NCBI GenBank assembly: GCA_026417035.1
Contig: JAOAEA010000008.1
Coordinates: 1 to 64,000, forward strand
Origin: Burkholderiales bacterium
Lineage (GTDB): Bacteria > Pseudomonadota > Gammaproteobacteria > Burkholderiales > SG8-39
Direction: 5' to 3'
DNA length: 64,000 nucleotides
The notes beneath the pieces are model-generated. The model was not told the origin of the DNA and searched no databases. It was given only the letters and a program-made list of their open reading frames with translations. The position numbers were made by a program, and so were the translations under genes. Below, one piece after another: positions 37,858-49,471 of the stretch; within the stretch, counting starts at the first letter, position 1; every line of letters begins with the position of its first letter.

Positions 37858-38616
37858 ATGGCGGGGCACAACAAGGTGGCGATCATCACCGGCGCGGGCA
37901 GCGGCATCGGGCGGGCCACCGCGATCGCATTCCTGCGCGACGGCTACCGCGTCGCGCTCGCGGGGCGGCGCCAGGACGCGCTCGAGGCGACGGCCGCCGC
38001 CGCGGGCGAGGCGGAGGCGCGCGCGCTCGTCGTGCCGACCGACGTCGCGAATCCGGAGTCGGTGCAGGCGCTCTTCGCGCGGACGAAGGCCGCCTGGGGG
38101 CGCGTCGACGTCCTCTTCAACAACGCCGGGGTGAGCGCGCCTGGCATTCCGCTCGAGGACCTCACGTTCGCGCAATGGAAGAACGTGGTCGACATCAACC
38201 TCACCGGGATGTTCCTGTGCATCCAGGAGGCGTTCCGCGCCATGAAGGCGCAGGATCCGCGGGGCGGGCGCATCATCAACAACGGCTCGATCTCGGCGCA
38301 CGCGCCGCGCCCCAATTCGATCGCCTACACCGCGACCAAGCACGCGGTCAGCGGGCTCACCAAGAGCGCCTCCCTCGACGGGCGCAAGTACGACATCGCC
38401 TGCGGCCAGATCGACATCGGCAACGCCCGCACCGAGATGGCCGAGCGCATGGCGAAGGGCGTCCCGCAGGCGAACGGCACGATCGCCGTCGAGCCGCTCA
38501 TGGACGTCGGCCAGGTCGCCGACGCGGTGCTGCACATGGCCAGCCTGCCGCTCGAGGCGAACGTGCAGTTCATGACCATCATGGCGACGAAGATGCCCTT
38601 CGTCGGCCGCGGCTGA
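37858..38616 (+). CDS. SDR family oxidoreductase
   Basis: [41 protein letters not shown]. Confidence 0.95.
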   Translation: MAGHNKVAIITGAGSGIGRATAIAFLRDGYRVALAGRRQDALEATAAAAGEAEARALVVPTDVANPESVQALFARTKAAWGRVDVLFNNAGVSAPGIPLEDLTFAQWKNVVDINLTGMFLCIQEAFRAMKAQDPRGGRIINNGSISAHAPRPNSIAYTATKHAVSGLTKSASLDGRKYDIACGQIDIGNARTEMAERMAKGVPQANGTIAVEPLMDVGQVADAVLHMASLPLEANVQFMTIMATKMPFVGRG

Positions 38617-38637
38617 GGCGGGACCCGGGAGCGGACG

Positions 38638-38829
38638 ATGGCCTCGATGGAAGAGATCGAGATCGCGCGCTACCGCGGCGAGATCGACCGCGACACGGCC
38701 GCGCTCGTCGCGAAATACCTGCGCATCATGGGGTGGGACATCCCCGAGGTGGACAACGCGCGCGCGACGTCGCTCGTCGTCGCGGAGGTCCGGGCGGCGC
38801 TCGACCGCCTCGCCACGGCCGCGAAGTGA
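38638..38829 (+). CDS. Small hypothetical protein (63 aa)
   Basis: ORF fits between SDR and transporter genes without overlap. Confidence 0.5.
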   Translation: MASMEEIEIARYRGEIDRDTAALVAKYLRIMGWDIPEVDNARATSLVVAEVRAALDRLATAAK

Positions 38830-38833
38830 CCGC

Positions 38834-40027
38834 GTGAGCATCGCGCTCTCCGGCGTCTGGACGCTCGTCGCGGCGCTCGTCACGATCGAGCTCGGCCGGC
38901 GTCTCAACCGCTGGCTCCCGTGGCTCGAGCGCGGGAACATCCCGCCCGCGGTCAGCGCGGGCCTCGTGCTCTCGCTCCTCCTCGCGGCCCTGCGCGCCGG
39001 GGGCTGGCTCGACCTCCGGTTCGCCACCGCGCCGCGCGATGCGCTGCTCCTCGTCTTCTTCGCTTCGCTCGGCTTCGGCGCGCATCTGGGGCGCCTCGTC
39101 TCGGCAGGCAAGGGCACCTTCGTCGTGGTGGCCGGCATCACGGCGGTCATCCTCGCGCAGAACGCCGCCGGCATCGCCCTCGCGAGCGCGTTCGGGCGGC
39201 CGGAGCCGCTCGGGCTCTTCATGGGCAGCATCGCCTTCACCGGCGGGCACGGGACGGCGGTGGCCTGGGCGGACGCCGAGGCGGGGCGCGCGCTCGCCGG
39301 CGCGCTCGAGATCGGCATCGGCAGCGCCACGCTGGGCCTCGTGCTCGGCGGGCTCGTCGCGGGCCCGGTCGCCGTCTGGCTCGCGACGCACAGGGTCGCC
39401 GACATCCGCGGCGCGACCGTGTTCGCGCGCGGCGAGGCCGCGGGGCCGCCGCGCGAGCCGCCGTTCTCCTCCGACCGCTGGTTGCCCTGCCTCCTGTGGA
39501 TCGCGCTGTGCGTCGCCGTCGGCCCGCCGCTGCGCGACTGGGCCGGCGGCCTCGGGTTCAAGATCCCCACCTTCCTCGCGGTGCTCCTCGCCGGCGTCGC
39601 GATCACCAACCTCGCCGACGCCGCGCGGCGGCCGCTCGACACCGAGGTCACCGACCTCGTCGGCACGGTCGCGCTGCGCATCTTCCTCGCCATCGCCATG
39701 CTCTCGCTCGACTGGGCCGCGCTCGTCGGCGACCTCGCGATGCTTTTTGCCGCTGCGGCCGCGCAGGTGACGGTGACGGTGGCGGTCGCCGTGGGCATCG
39801 TCTATCTCGGCTTCGGCCGCGACCGCGACGCCGCCGCGGCGACCGGCGGGTTCATCGGCTTCAGCCTCGGCGCGATGCCGGTCGGGCTCGCCGTGATGCG
39901 CCGGCTGAACGCCCGTTTCGGGGAGACGCCGCGCGCGCTCCTCGCCATCACGCTCGCGGCTTCGCTCTACACCGACACGGCGAACGCGCTCGTCATCGCC
40001 GCGATCCTGCGCTGGCTCGGGGCCTGA
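38834..40027 (+). CDS. gltS: Sodium/glutamate symporter (GltS family)
   Basis: FMGSIAFTGGHGTAVAWA; repeated multi-TM organisation. Confidence 0.8.
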   Translation: MSIALSGVWTLVAALVTIELGRRLNRWLPWLERGNIPPAVSAGLVLSLLLAALRAGGWLDLRFATAPRDALLLVFFASLGFGAHLGRLVSAGKGTFVVVAGITAVILAQNAAGIALASAFGRPEPLGLFMGSIAFTGGHGTAVAWADAEAGRALAGALEIGIGSATLGLVLGGLVAGPVAVWLATHRVADIRGATVFARGEAAGPPREPPFSSDRWLPCLLWIALCVAVGPPLRDWAGGLGFKIPTFLAVLLAGVAITNLADAARRPLDTEVTDLVGTVALRIFLAIAMLSLDWAALVGDLAMLFAAAAAQVTVTVAVAVGIVYLGFGRDRDAAAATGGFIGFSLGAMPVGLAVMRRLNARFGETPRALLAITLAASLYTDTANALVIAAILRWLGA

Positions 40028-40064
40028 GGACGCGGCGAACCCTGCACCGCGGAGGACGCAAACC

Positions 40065-40517
40065 GTGGGAACCCTGAACGCCGACGTCGCCGTCGTCGGC
40101 GCGGGCACCGCGGGCCTGAACGCGCGGCGGGAAGTCGAGAAGCGCGGCGGCCGCGCGGTCCTCGTCGAGAGCGGCCCCTACGGCACGACCTGCGCGCGGG
40201 TGGGCTGCATGCCTGCGAAGCTCCTCATCGCCGCGGCGGAGGCCGCGCACGCGCTCGAGCACGCGCCGCTCTTCGGCGTGCATCCGGGCGACCGGCGCAT
40301 CGACGGCCGCGCCGTCATGAAGCGCGTGCGGCGCGAGCGCGACCGCTTCGCCGGCGCGGTCGTCGAGGAGACCGAGGCGATTCCGGCCGGGCAACGGTTG
40401 CGCGGGCGCGCGCGCTTCGTCGGGCCGACGGCGCTCGCGGTGGACGGCCGCGTGCGCACCTACGGCGAGCTTCCCGGCCGCCGGCCGCAGGACATGGCCG
40501 AGGCGCCGGGCGCCTAG
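40065..40517 (+). pseudogene. N-terminal remnant of a pyridine nucleotide-disulfide oxidoreductase (dihydrolipoamide dehydrogenase-like)
   Basis: VAVVGAGTAGLNARREVEKRGGRAVLVESGPYGTTCARVGCMPAKLLIAAAE; only 150 aa where family members are ~450 aa or more. Confidence 0.7.
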
Positions 40518-40536
40518 CGCCCGGGCGGGTGCGGGC

Positions 40537-42629
<2,093 letters not shown>

Positions 42630-42633
<4 letters not shown>

Positions 42634-43499
42634 GGCTTGAGCCCGAGTAGGCGCACGGCGTTCTCTTTCATGATGAGGGGCCGCACCTCGGGCCTGATGT
42701 CGAGTCTTGCGAAGTCGGCGATCCAGCGGTCGGGCGTGAGGAGCGGGTAGTCGGTGCCGAAGAGCACCCGCGTCTTGAGGAGCGTGTTGGCGTATTGCAC
42801 GAGCTGCGGCGGGAAGTACTTCGGCGACCAGCCCGAGAGGTCGATGTACACCTGCGGCTTGTGGGTGGCGACCGAGAGCGCCTCGTCCTGCCACGGGATC
42901 GACGGGTGCGCCATGATGATCGGCATCTCCGGGAAGTCGGCGGCGACGTCGTCGAGGTGGATCGGGTTGGCGTACTTGAGCCTGAGCCCGCCGCCGCCCG
43001 GCATGCCGGCGCCGATGCCGGTCTGCCCGGTGTGGAAGAGCGCCGGCAGCCGCGCCTCGGCGATCACCTCGTAGAGCGGATAGGCGAGGCGGTCGTTCGG
43101 GTAGAACTCCTGGATGATGGGGTGGAACTTGAAGCCCTTCACCCCGTAGTGCTCGATCAGCCGCCGCGCCTCGCGCACGCCGATACGGCCGCGGTGCGGG
43201 TCGATGCTCGCGAACGGGATCGCGACGTCGGCGTGCTCGGCCGCGCTCTCGGCGACCTCCTCGTTCGAGATGCGCCGGATGCCGAGCCCTTTCTCGTGGT
43301 CGACGGGGAAGACGACGAAACCCATCTTCCGCTCGCGGTAGTAGGCCGCCATCTGCGCGATGGTCGGGTGCTGCGGCACGTAGCGGAAGTAGCGGCCGCG
43401 CGCCTCGTCCACTTCCTTCGCCGCCTCGTCGGGCAGCATCCGGGTCGACACCTCCGCGTGGGTGTGGATGTCGATCGCAACCAGCTCGTCCACGTTCAT
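42630..43499 (-). CDS. Amidohydrolase-superfamily metal-dependent hydrolase (CouO-like candidate)
   Basis: IDIHTHAEVSTR...GFKFHPIIQEFYPND...LFHTGQTG...IMAHPSIPW...FGTDYPLLTPDRW. Confidence 0.85.
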
Positions 43500-43514
43500 C
43501 TTGCAGTTCCCCTC

Positions 43515-45374
43515 TCAGTCGGACCTGGCGCGGAGCACGTCGGCGGGCGGCGGCTCGGCGAGATAGAGCCGCTCGACCAGCGCCGCGCGCCGCGCGAGCA
43601 CCGCGCGCTGGTTGATCGAGCCCTTGTCGGTGATCTCGCCCGCGTCGAGCGAGGGCGGTGCATCGAGCACGAGCGCCCGCGCGACGCGCGTCGAGCTCCC
43701 GGTCGCCGCTGCCGCGAGCGCGTCGATGCGCTCCTGGAAGCGCGCGCGCACCGCCGGGTGGGCGAGCACCGCCTGCGCCGGCGCGTCGGGCGCGAGCTCC
43801 GGGCACAGGGCGCGGCACGCCTCGACGTTCGGGAAGACGAGCGCGCCGACCGCGTCGCGGCCGTGGCCGGTCACGACGACGTCCTGCACGTGCGGCGCGC
43901 ACGCCGCGACGAAGCGCGCGCGCAGCGGCCCGACGCTCACCCAGGTGCCGGTGGTGAGCTTGAAGTCCTCGGTGATGCGGCCGTCGAACTCCAGCCCCTG
44001 CGCCGGATCGGTCGGGTCGATGAAGCGCATCGCGTCGCCGGTGCGGTAGAAACCTTCTTCGTCGAACGCGGCGCGGGTGAGCTCCGGCGCGCGCCAATAG
44101 CCGGGCGTGATGTTCGGGCCGCGGAAGCGCACCTCGAGCTTCTCCGCCACCGGCACGAGCTTCATCTCCACCCCGTCCACCGGGAGCCCGACGGTGCCGG
44201 CGCGCGGCGCGCCGCGGTTGGTGCACATGACGAACGGCGCGGTCTCGGTCGCGCCGTAGCCCGTGATCCACAGGATGCGCTCGCCGCAGGTCTCGACCGC
44301 GAGCGCCTCGTAGGCCTCCCACACCGGCTGCGGCAGCACCGCGGCGGCGTACTGGATCAGGCCGAGCCGCCCGAAGAAGGTGCGGCGCAGCGTTTCGTCG
44401 GCGCGGAAATAAGGCAGCAGCGCGTCGTAGCCGCGCGGCACGTTGAAGTAGATCGTCGGGCCGATCTCGCGCAGGTTCGCCACGGTGCGCTCGACGAGCC
44501 CCGGCACCGGCCGCCCTTCGTCGATGTAGAGCGTGCCGCCGTTGTAGAGGACGATGCCGACGTTGTGGTTGCCGCCGGCCGTGTGGTGCCAGGGGAGCCA
44601 GTCGACCAGGACTGGCGGCGCCTGCGTGAGCCAGGGCAGCGCCTGCGCGAGCATCTGCTGGTTCGCGCACAGCATGCGCTGGGTGTTGATGACGGCCTTC
44701 GGCTGGCCGGTCGAGCCGGAGGTGAACAGGAACTTGGCGATGGTGTCCGGCCCGACCGCGGCGTGCGCGCGCTCGACCGCGCCGGTGGGCCCCGTGCGCG
44801 CGAGCTCGGCGAACAGGGCCGCGTTGCGCCCCGCGGGCGGGGCTTCGGCGACGACCACTTCCACGTCCGGCGGCACCGCCGCCGCGATCGCCGCGGCGAA
44901 GCGCGCGCCGCTCGCGGCGAACACGAGCCCCGGCGTCACCAGCGCGAGCACCTCGCGGAGCTTCGCGAAATCCGCGGACACGAGCGAATAGGCCGGCGAC
45001 ACCGGCGCGACGGCGATGCCGACGTGCATCGCCGCGAGGGTGAGGACGAGGTGCTCGAGGTCGTTCTCGGAGAGGATCGCGACCGGCCGCTCGACCGAGA
45101 GGCCGCGGTCGAGCAGCCCCTGCGCGACCGCGCGCACCCGCGCGTGCGCCTCGCCGTAGGTGAGGGTGCGCCAGCCGCCGCGCGGGTCGCGCTGCGCGGC
45201 GAACGTCCGCCCGGGCGCCTCGCGCGCCCAGCGCTCGAGGCGCTCGGTGAGGACGCGCGGGTAGGGTCCGAGCGCGTGCGGCGAGCGCAGGAACACCGCG
45301 CCGTCGTCGCGATGCATCAGGGCGACGTCGGCCGGGCCGAGCGGGACCTGGCGCACCGGGGCGGCGCGGCTCAT
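43515..45374 (-). CDS. fcs: Feruloyl-CoA synthetase-like AMP-binding enzyme
   Basis: FLFTSGSTGQPKAVINTQRMLCANQQM, DWLPWHHTAGGNHN, GYGATETAP, FDGRITEDFKLTTGTWVSVG. Confidence 0.85.
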   Translation of the reverse strand: MSRAAPVRQVPLGPADVALMHRDDGAVFLRSPHALGPYPRVLTERLERWAREAPGRTFAAQRDPRGGWRTLTYGEAHARVRAVAQGLLDRGLSVERPVAILSENDLEHLVLTLAAMHVGIAVAPVSPAYSLVSADFAKLREVLALVTPGLVFAASGARFAAAIAAAVPPDVEVVVAEAPPAGRNAALFAELARTGPTGAVERAHAAVGPDTIAKFLFTSGSTGQPKAVINTQRMLCANQQMLAQALPWLTQAPPVLVDWLPWHHTAGGNHNVGIVLYNGGTLYIDEGRPVPGLVERTVANLREIGPTIYFNVPRGYDALLPYFRADETLRRTFFGRLGLIQYAAAVLPQPVWEAYEALAVETCGERILWITGYGATETAPFVMCTNRGAPRAGTVGLPVDGVEMKLVPVAEKLEVRFRGPNITPGYWRAPELTRAAFDEEGFYRTGDAMRFIDPTDPAQGLEFDGRITEDFKLTTGTWVSVGPLRARFVAACAPHVQDVVVTGHGRDAVGALVFPNVEACRALCPELAPDAPAQAVLAHPAVRARFQERIDALAAAATGSSTRVARALVLDAPPSLDAGEITDKGSINQRAVLARRAALVERLYLAEPPPADVLRARSD

Positions 45375-45381
45375 GGGCGCT

Positions 45382-45864
45382 TCACCCGGCGAGCTTCCTG
45401 AGGAGCGCGAGCAGCTTCGCCCGGTCGGCGGCGCCGAGGCGCGCGCTGCGCCGGCGGTCCTCCGCGAGCACGCGCTTCTTCATGCGCTCCACGAGCCGCG
45501 CGCCGCGCGGCGTCAGGTGCAGCCCCCAGGCGCGGCCGTCGTCTACCCGCGCGCGGCGCTCGGCGAGTCCGGCGGTCTCCATCCAGTCGGCGAGCGTCTT
45601 CGCGTTCGAGCGCGCCATGCCGAGCGCTTCGCCGAGCAGGCTCTGGGTGATGCCGGGATTCGCCCCCACCAGCACCAGGGCGGTGAAGCGCGGCGGCGTG
45701 ATGCCGAGCCCGCGCGTCGCCTCGTGGAACGCGAGGTACATGGCCACCTGCGCGCGCCGCAGCGAGTAGCCGACGAGCTCGTCCATCACGTCGTAGTCCA
45801 CGCCCTCGACGTAGGGGATCGGCGCGATCGAACGCGGGCGATGGGGGGAGGGGAGCTTCTTCAT
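45382..45864 (-). CDS. MarR family transcriptional regulator
   Basis: ITPPRFTALVLVGANPGITQSLLGEALGMARSNAKTLADWMETAGLAERRARVDDGRAW. Confidence 0.9.
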   Translation of the reverse strand: MKKLPSPHRPRSIAPIPYVEGVDYDVMDELVGYSLRRAQVAMYLAFHEATRGLGITPPRFTALVLVGANPGITQSLLGEALGMARSNAKTLADWMETAGLAERRARVDDGRAWGLHLTPRGARLVERMKKRVLAEDRRRSARLGAADRAKLLALLRKLAG

Positions 45865-45884
45865 GACGCGCCGTTGACCGGCCG

Positions 45885-45905
45885 ATTGTAATGGCCTATA
45901 ACAAT
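45885..45905. promoter_or_regulatory. Candidate MarR operator palindrome
   Basis: ATTGTaatggcctataACAAT, 16/21 self-complementary, in divergent spacer. Confidence 0.55.
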
Positions 45906-46025
45906 CACCGGCAACCGGCGCGCAGGCGATGCGGCGGTGCGACAAGAAGGAGGCGACCGCTCCCGGGCCTCCGCTCGGGAACGAACCGGCGCTGCACAGC
46001 AGCATCCGCGACAGGAGGAGGAACG

Positions 46026-47255
46026 ATGGACCGCCGCACGTTCACCAAGACAGCCGCCGCCGCCGGCGTTTGCGCCGCGCTGGCCCCGTTCGCGATCGTC
46101 CGCGCCCAGGCGCAGAAGCTCAGGGTCGGGGTGCTGCTGCCCCGCTCGGGCACGCAGGCGCTGATCGGGCAGTCCTGCCAGCGCGGCGCCGACCTCGCGC
46201 CCGAGGTCCTGAAGCAGGTGCTCGGCGTGGACATCGAGCTGATGAGCGCCGACACCGAGTCGAACACCGACGTCGCGCGCACCCGCGCCGAGCGCCTCGT
46301 GCAGGAGGGCGCGAACGTCCTGGTCGGCGCGTTCGATTCGGGCAATACCGTGGCGATCGCGCAGGTCGCGGAGCAGCGCGGGGTGCCGCTCGTGATCAAC
46401 ATCGCCGCCGCGCCGCAGATCACCGAGCAGGGCTACAAGTTCGTGTTCCGCAACTTCCCCACCGCGATCGACCTCACGCGGAACGGCCTCGCCCTAATCG
46501 GCGACATCTTCCGCGCCACCAACACCGCGCCGCGCACCGCGGTGTTCATGCACGTGAACGACACCTTCGGCCAGGCGATGGCCAAGGGCATCGGCGCGAC
46601 GCTGCCGCGGCTCGACTTCCTGCCCTTCAGGGTGGTGGAGACGATCGCCTACGACCCGGCGGCGAAGGACCTCGCCGTGGAGGTGTCGAAGGCGAAGGCG
46701 ACGAACGCCGACTTCCTGATGCTCGTGTGCCGCCTGAACGACGCGATCGTCCTGCGCCGCGAGATGGTGCGGCAGCGCTGGAACCCCATGGGCATCATCA
46801 GCCCCGGCTCGCCCGGGCTCTACGAGGAGCAGTACACGAAGGCGCTCGGCAAGTACGCCGAGTACGCGATCTGCAACACCGTCTGGTACAACCCCAGGTC
46901 GGACATGACGCGCACGGTGGCGGCGGCGTTCAAGAAGCGCAACCCGAAGGACGAGCTCGCCTTCCACGGCACCAACGTCGGCTACACCTTCGACGCCATC
47001 ATGATCGCGGCCGACGCGTTCCGGCGCGCGCGCACGAACGACCCGAAGGCGCTCGCCGAGGCGATCCGCCAGACCGACATCCCGGTCGCGCAGCGCATGT
47101 CGCTCGGCGGCCCGATCCGGTTCAACGCCAAGGGCCAGGTCGAGGGGAACCTCTCTGCCGCGATCCAGAACCTGAACGGCCTGCCGCGGGTGACGCTGCC
47201 GCCCGAGTACGCCGAGGCGAAAGTGGTCTTCCCGTCGCCCGACTACAAGCGCTGA
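46026..47255 (+). CDS. Branched-chain amino acid/aromatic-type ABC transporter substrate-binding protein
   Basis: Tat/Sec-like MDRRTFTKTAAAAGV; Peripla_BP-like LRVGVLLPRSGTQALIGQSCQRGADLA. Confidence 0.9.
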   Translation: MDRRTFTKTAAAAGVCAALAPFAIVRAQAQKLRVGVLLPRSGTQALIGQSCQRGADLAPEVLKQVLGVDIELMSADTESNTDVARTRAERLVQEGANVLVGAFDSGNTVAIAQVAEQRGVPLVINIAAAPQITEQGYKFVFRNFPTAIDLTRNGLALIGDIFRATNTAPRTAVFMHVNDTFGQAMAKGIGATLPRLDFLPFRVVETIAYDPAAKDLAVEVSKAKATNADFLMLVCRLNDAIVLRREMVRQRWNPMGIISPGSPGLYEEQYTKALGKYAEYAICNTVWYNPRSDMTRTVAAAFKKRNPKDELAFHGTNVGYTFDAIMIAADAFRRARTNDPKALAEAIRQTDIPVAQRMSLGGPIRFNAKGQVEGNLSAAIQNLNGLPRVTLPPEYAEAKVVFPSPDYKR

Positions 47256-47290
47256 CCAGAGGACAGAAGACAGAGGACAGAGGACAGAGG
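47256..47290. repeat. Heptamer tandem array (CAGAGGA)~5
   Basis: ccagaggacagaagacagaggacagaggacagagg directly after stop codon. Confidence 0.9.
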
Positions 47291-47300
47291 CTTCGGCAGC

Positions 47301-47349
47301 CCCACCCCGGCCCTCTCCCTGCCAGCCAGGGAGAGGGCCGGGGTGGGGG
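47301..47349. repeat. Perfect 22-bp inverted repeat with 5-nt loop
   Basis: CCCCACCCCGGCCCTCTCCCTG-CCAGC-CAGGGAGAGGGCCGGGGTGGGG. Confidence 0.95.
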
Positions 47350-47464
47350 TGGATGACGCCTCCCCTGTGCTCGGGCTCCCTTCGGCTGCGAGAGGAGAAC
47401 GCTCGCCGCCCGGCTCTGCGGAGCGCGCCGCCGCGGGCGGGCCGTGCGGGCGCGGCAGCCGGCT

Positions 47465-49129
47465 TCAGCCCTTCAGCGGCTTGAAGCGGATGCGGTGCGG
47501 CTTCGCGCCTTCCTCGCCGAGGCGCTTCACCTTGTCGGCTTCGTACTCGTGGTAGTTGCCGGCGAAGAACGTCCACTGCGAGTCGCCCTCGCAGGCGAGG
47601 ATGTGCGTGGCGATCCGGTCGAGGAACCAGCGGTCGTGGCTGATGACGAGCACCGTGCCGGCGAACTCGAGCAGCGCCTCCTCCAGCGCGCGCAGCGTCT
47701 CGACGTCGAGGTCGTTGGACGGCTCGTCGAGGAGGAGCACGTTGCCGCCCTCGAGTAGCGTCTTCGCGAGGTGCAGCCGGCCGCGTTCGCCGCCCGAGAG
47801 CTGCCCGACGATCTTCTGCTGGTCGGCGCCCTTGAAGTTGAAGCGCCCGAGGTAAGCCCGCGAGGGCATCTCGAACTTGCCGACGGTGATGACGTCCCGC
47901 CCGCCGGACACGTCCTCCCAGACGGTCTTGTTCCCGGCGAGGTCGTCGCGCGACTGGTCCACGTAGGCCATCTTCACCGTCGGGCCGATGTCGATCTCGC
48001 CCGAGTCGGGCCGCTCCTTGCCGGTGATCATGCGAAAGAGCGTGGACTTGCCCGCGCCGTTCGGGCCGATGATGCCCACGATGGCCCCGGGCGGGATCGA
48101 GAACGACAGCTTGTCGATGAGCAGCCGGTCGCCGTAGCCCTTCGAGACGTCCCTGAACTCGATCACCTTGTCGCCGAGGCGCTCGGCGACCGGGATGAAG
48201 ATCTCCTGGGTTTCGTTCCGCTTCTGGTGCTCGTAGGCGGAGAGCTCCTCGAAGCGCGCCAGGCGCGCCTTCGATTTCGCCTGCCGGCCCTTCGCGTTCG
48301 CGCGCACCCACTCGAGCTCGGCCTTCATCGTCTTGATGCGCGCCGCCTCCTGCTTCGCCTCGATCTCGAGCCGCTGCTCCTTCTGCTCGAGCCAGGACGA
48401 GTAATTGCCCTTCCACGGGATGCCGTGGCCGCGGTCGAGCTCGAGGATCCACTCCGCGGCGTTGTCCAGGAAGTAGCGGTCGTGCGTCACCGCGACCACC
48501 GTGCCGGGGAACTTCTGCAGGAACTGCTCCAGCCACTCGACGCTCTCCGCGTCGAGGTGGTTGGTCGGCTCGTCGAGGAGCAGCATGTCCGGCCTGGAGA
48601 GGAGCAGCCGGCACAGCGCGACGCGGCGCTTCTCGCCGCCGGAGAGGTGCGCGATCTTCGCGTCCCAGGGCGGGAGCCGCAGCGCGTCGGCCGCGATCTC
48701 GAGCTGGTGCTCGGTGTCGGCGCCGGCGGCGGCGAGCACCGCCTCGTACTTCGCCTGTTCCTCGGCGAGCTTGTCGAAGTCGGCGTCGGGCTCGGCGTAG
48801 GCAGCGTAGATCTCGTCGAGGCGCTTCTTCGCCTCGAGCACCTCGCCGAGACCCTCCTCGACCGATTCGCGCACGGTCTTCGCCGGGTCGAGCTGCGGCT
48901 CCTGCGGCAGGAAGCCGATGCGCAGGTTCGGCATCGGCGTCGCTTCGCCGTCGAAGTTCTTGTCCTCGCCGGCCATGATGCGCAGGAGCGACGATTTTCC
49001 CGAGCCGTTCAGGCCGAGCACGCCGATCTTCGCGCCCGGGAAGAAGGAGAGCGAGATGTCCTTGAGGATGACGCGCTTCGGCGGCACGACCTTGCCGACG
49101 CGGTGCATGGTGTAGACGAACTGTGACAT
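47465..49129 (-). CDS. ettA: Energy-dependent translational throttle protein EttA (ABC-F)
   Basis: Two ABC domains; GLNGSGKSSLLRIMAG, HLSGGEKRRVALCRLLLSRPDMLLLDEPTNHLDAESVEWLE, linker domain. Confidence 0.95.
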   Translation of the reverse strand: MSQFVYTMHRVGKVVPPKRVILKDISLSFFPGAKIGVLGLNGSGKSSLLRIMAGEDKNFDGEATPMPNLRIGFLPQEPQLDPAKTVRESVEEGLGEVLEAKKRLDEIYAAYAEPDADFDKLAEEQAKYEAVLAAAGADTEHQLEIAADALRLPPWDAKIAHLSGGEKRRVALCRLLLSRPDMLLLDEPTNHLDAESVEWLEQFLQKFPGTVVAVTHDRYFLDNAAEWILELDRGHGIPWKGNYSSWLEQKEQRLEIEAKQEAARIKTMKAELEWVRANAKGRQAKSKARLARFEELSAYEHQKRNETQEIFIPVAERLGDKVIEFRDVSKGYGDRLLIDKLSFSIPPGAIVGIIGPNGAGKSTLFRMITGKERPDSGEIDIGPTVKMAYVDQSRDDLAGNKTVWEDVSGGRDVITVGKFEMPSRAYLGRFNFKGADQQKIVGQLSGGERGRLHLAKTLLEGGNVLLLDEPSNDLDVETLRALEEALLEFAGTVLVISHDRWFLDRIATHILACEGDSQWTFFAGNYHEYEADKVKRLGEEGAKPHRIRFKPLKG

Positions 49130-49210
49130 GGGGATGCAATGCCGGCGCGGGCCGGCGGTTCGAGGAAAGGGCCGAATTATCCCCGACCGGAGCGCCGCTG
49201 CGGCCGCGGG

Positions 49211-49455
49211 ACCGCGAGAGCGCGAAGGACGCGGAGGAACGCGAAAGAATCGTCCGGGGAGGGTGCCCGCCCGCGCCGCCCCGAGAGGCGAGGGACGCGC
49301 CTTCGGCTCGCCGGGGAGGGCTGTCCGCGTTCGCCTCGGCCGAGCCGCCGGGGCGCGAACCGGGACGAACACCGCGCCGCCCGGCCCAGGCGGGGCCGCC
49401 GCTTCGCGCCGGACGACCCTTTCGCGCGCCTTCGCGTCCCTGGCGCCGTCGCGGT
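49211..49455. repeat. Intercistronic element A with 37-bp imperfect terminal inverted repeats
   Basis: 49211-49247 vs reverse complement of 49419-49455, 30/37 identical, ungapped. Confidence 0.8.
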
Positions 49456-49471
49456 TCTGGAGGAGCTCGTT

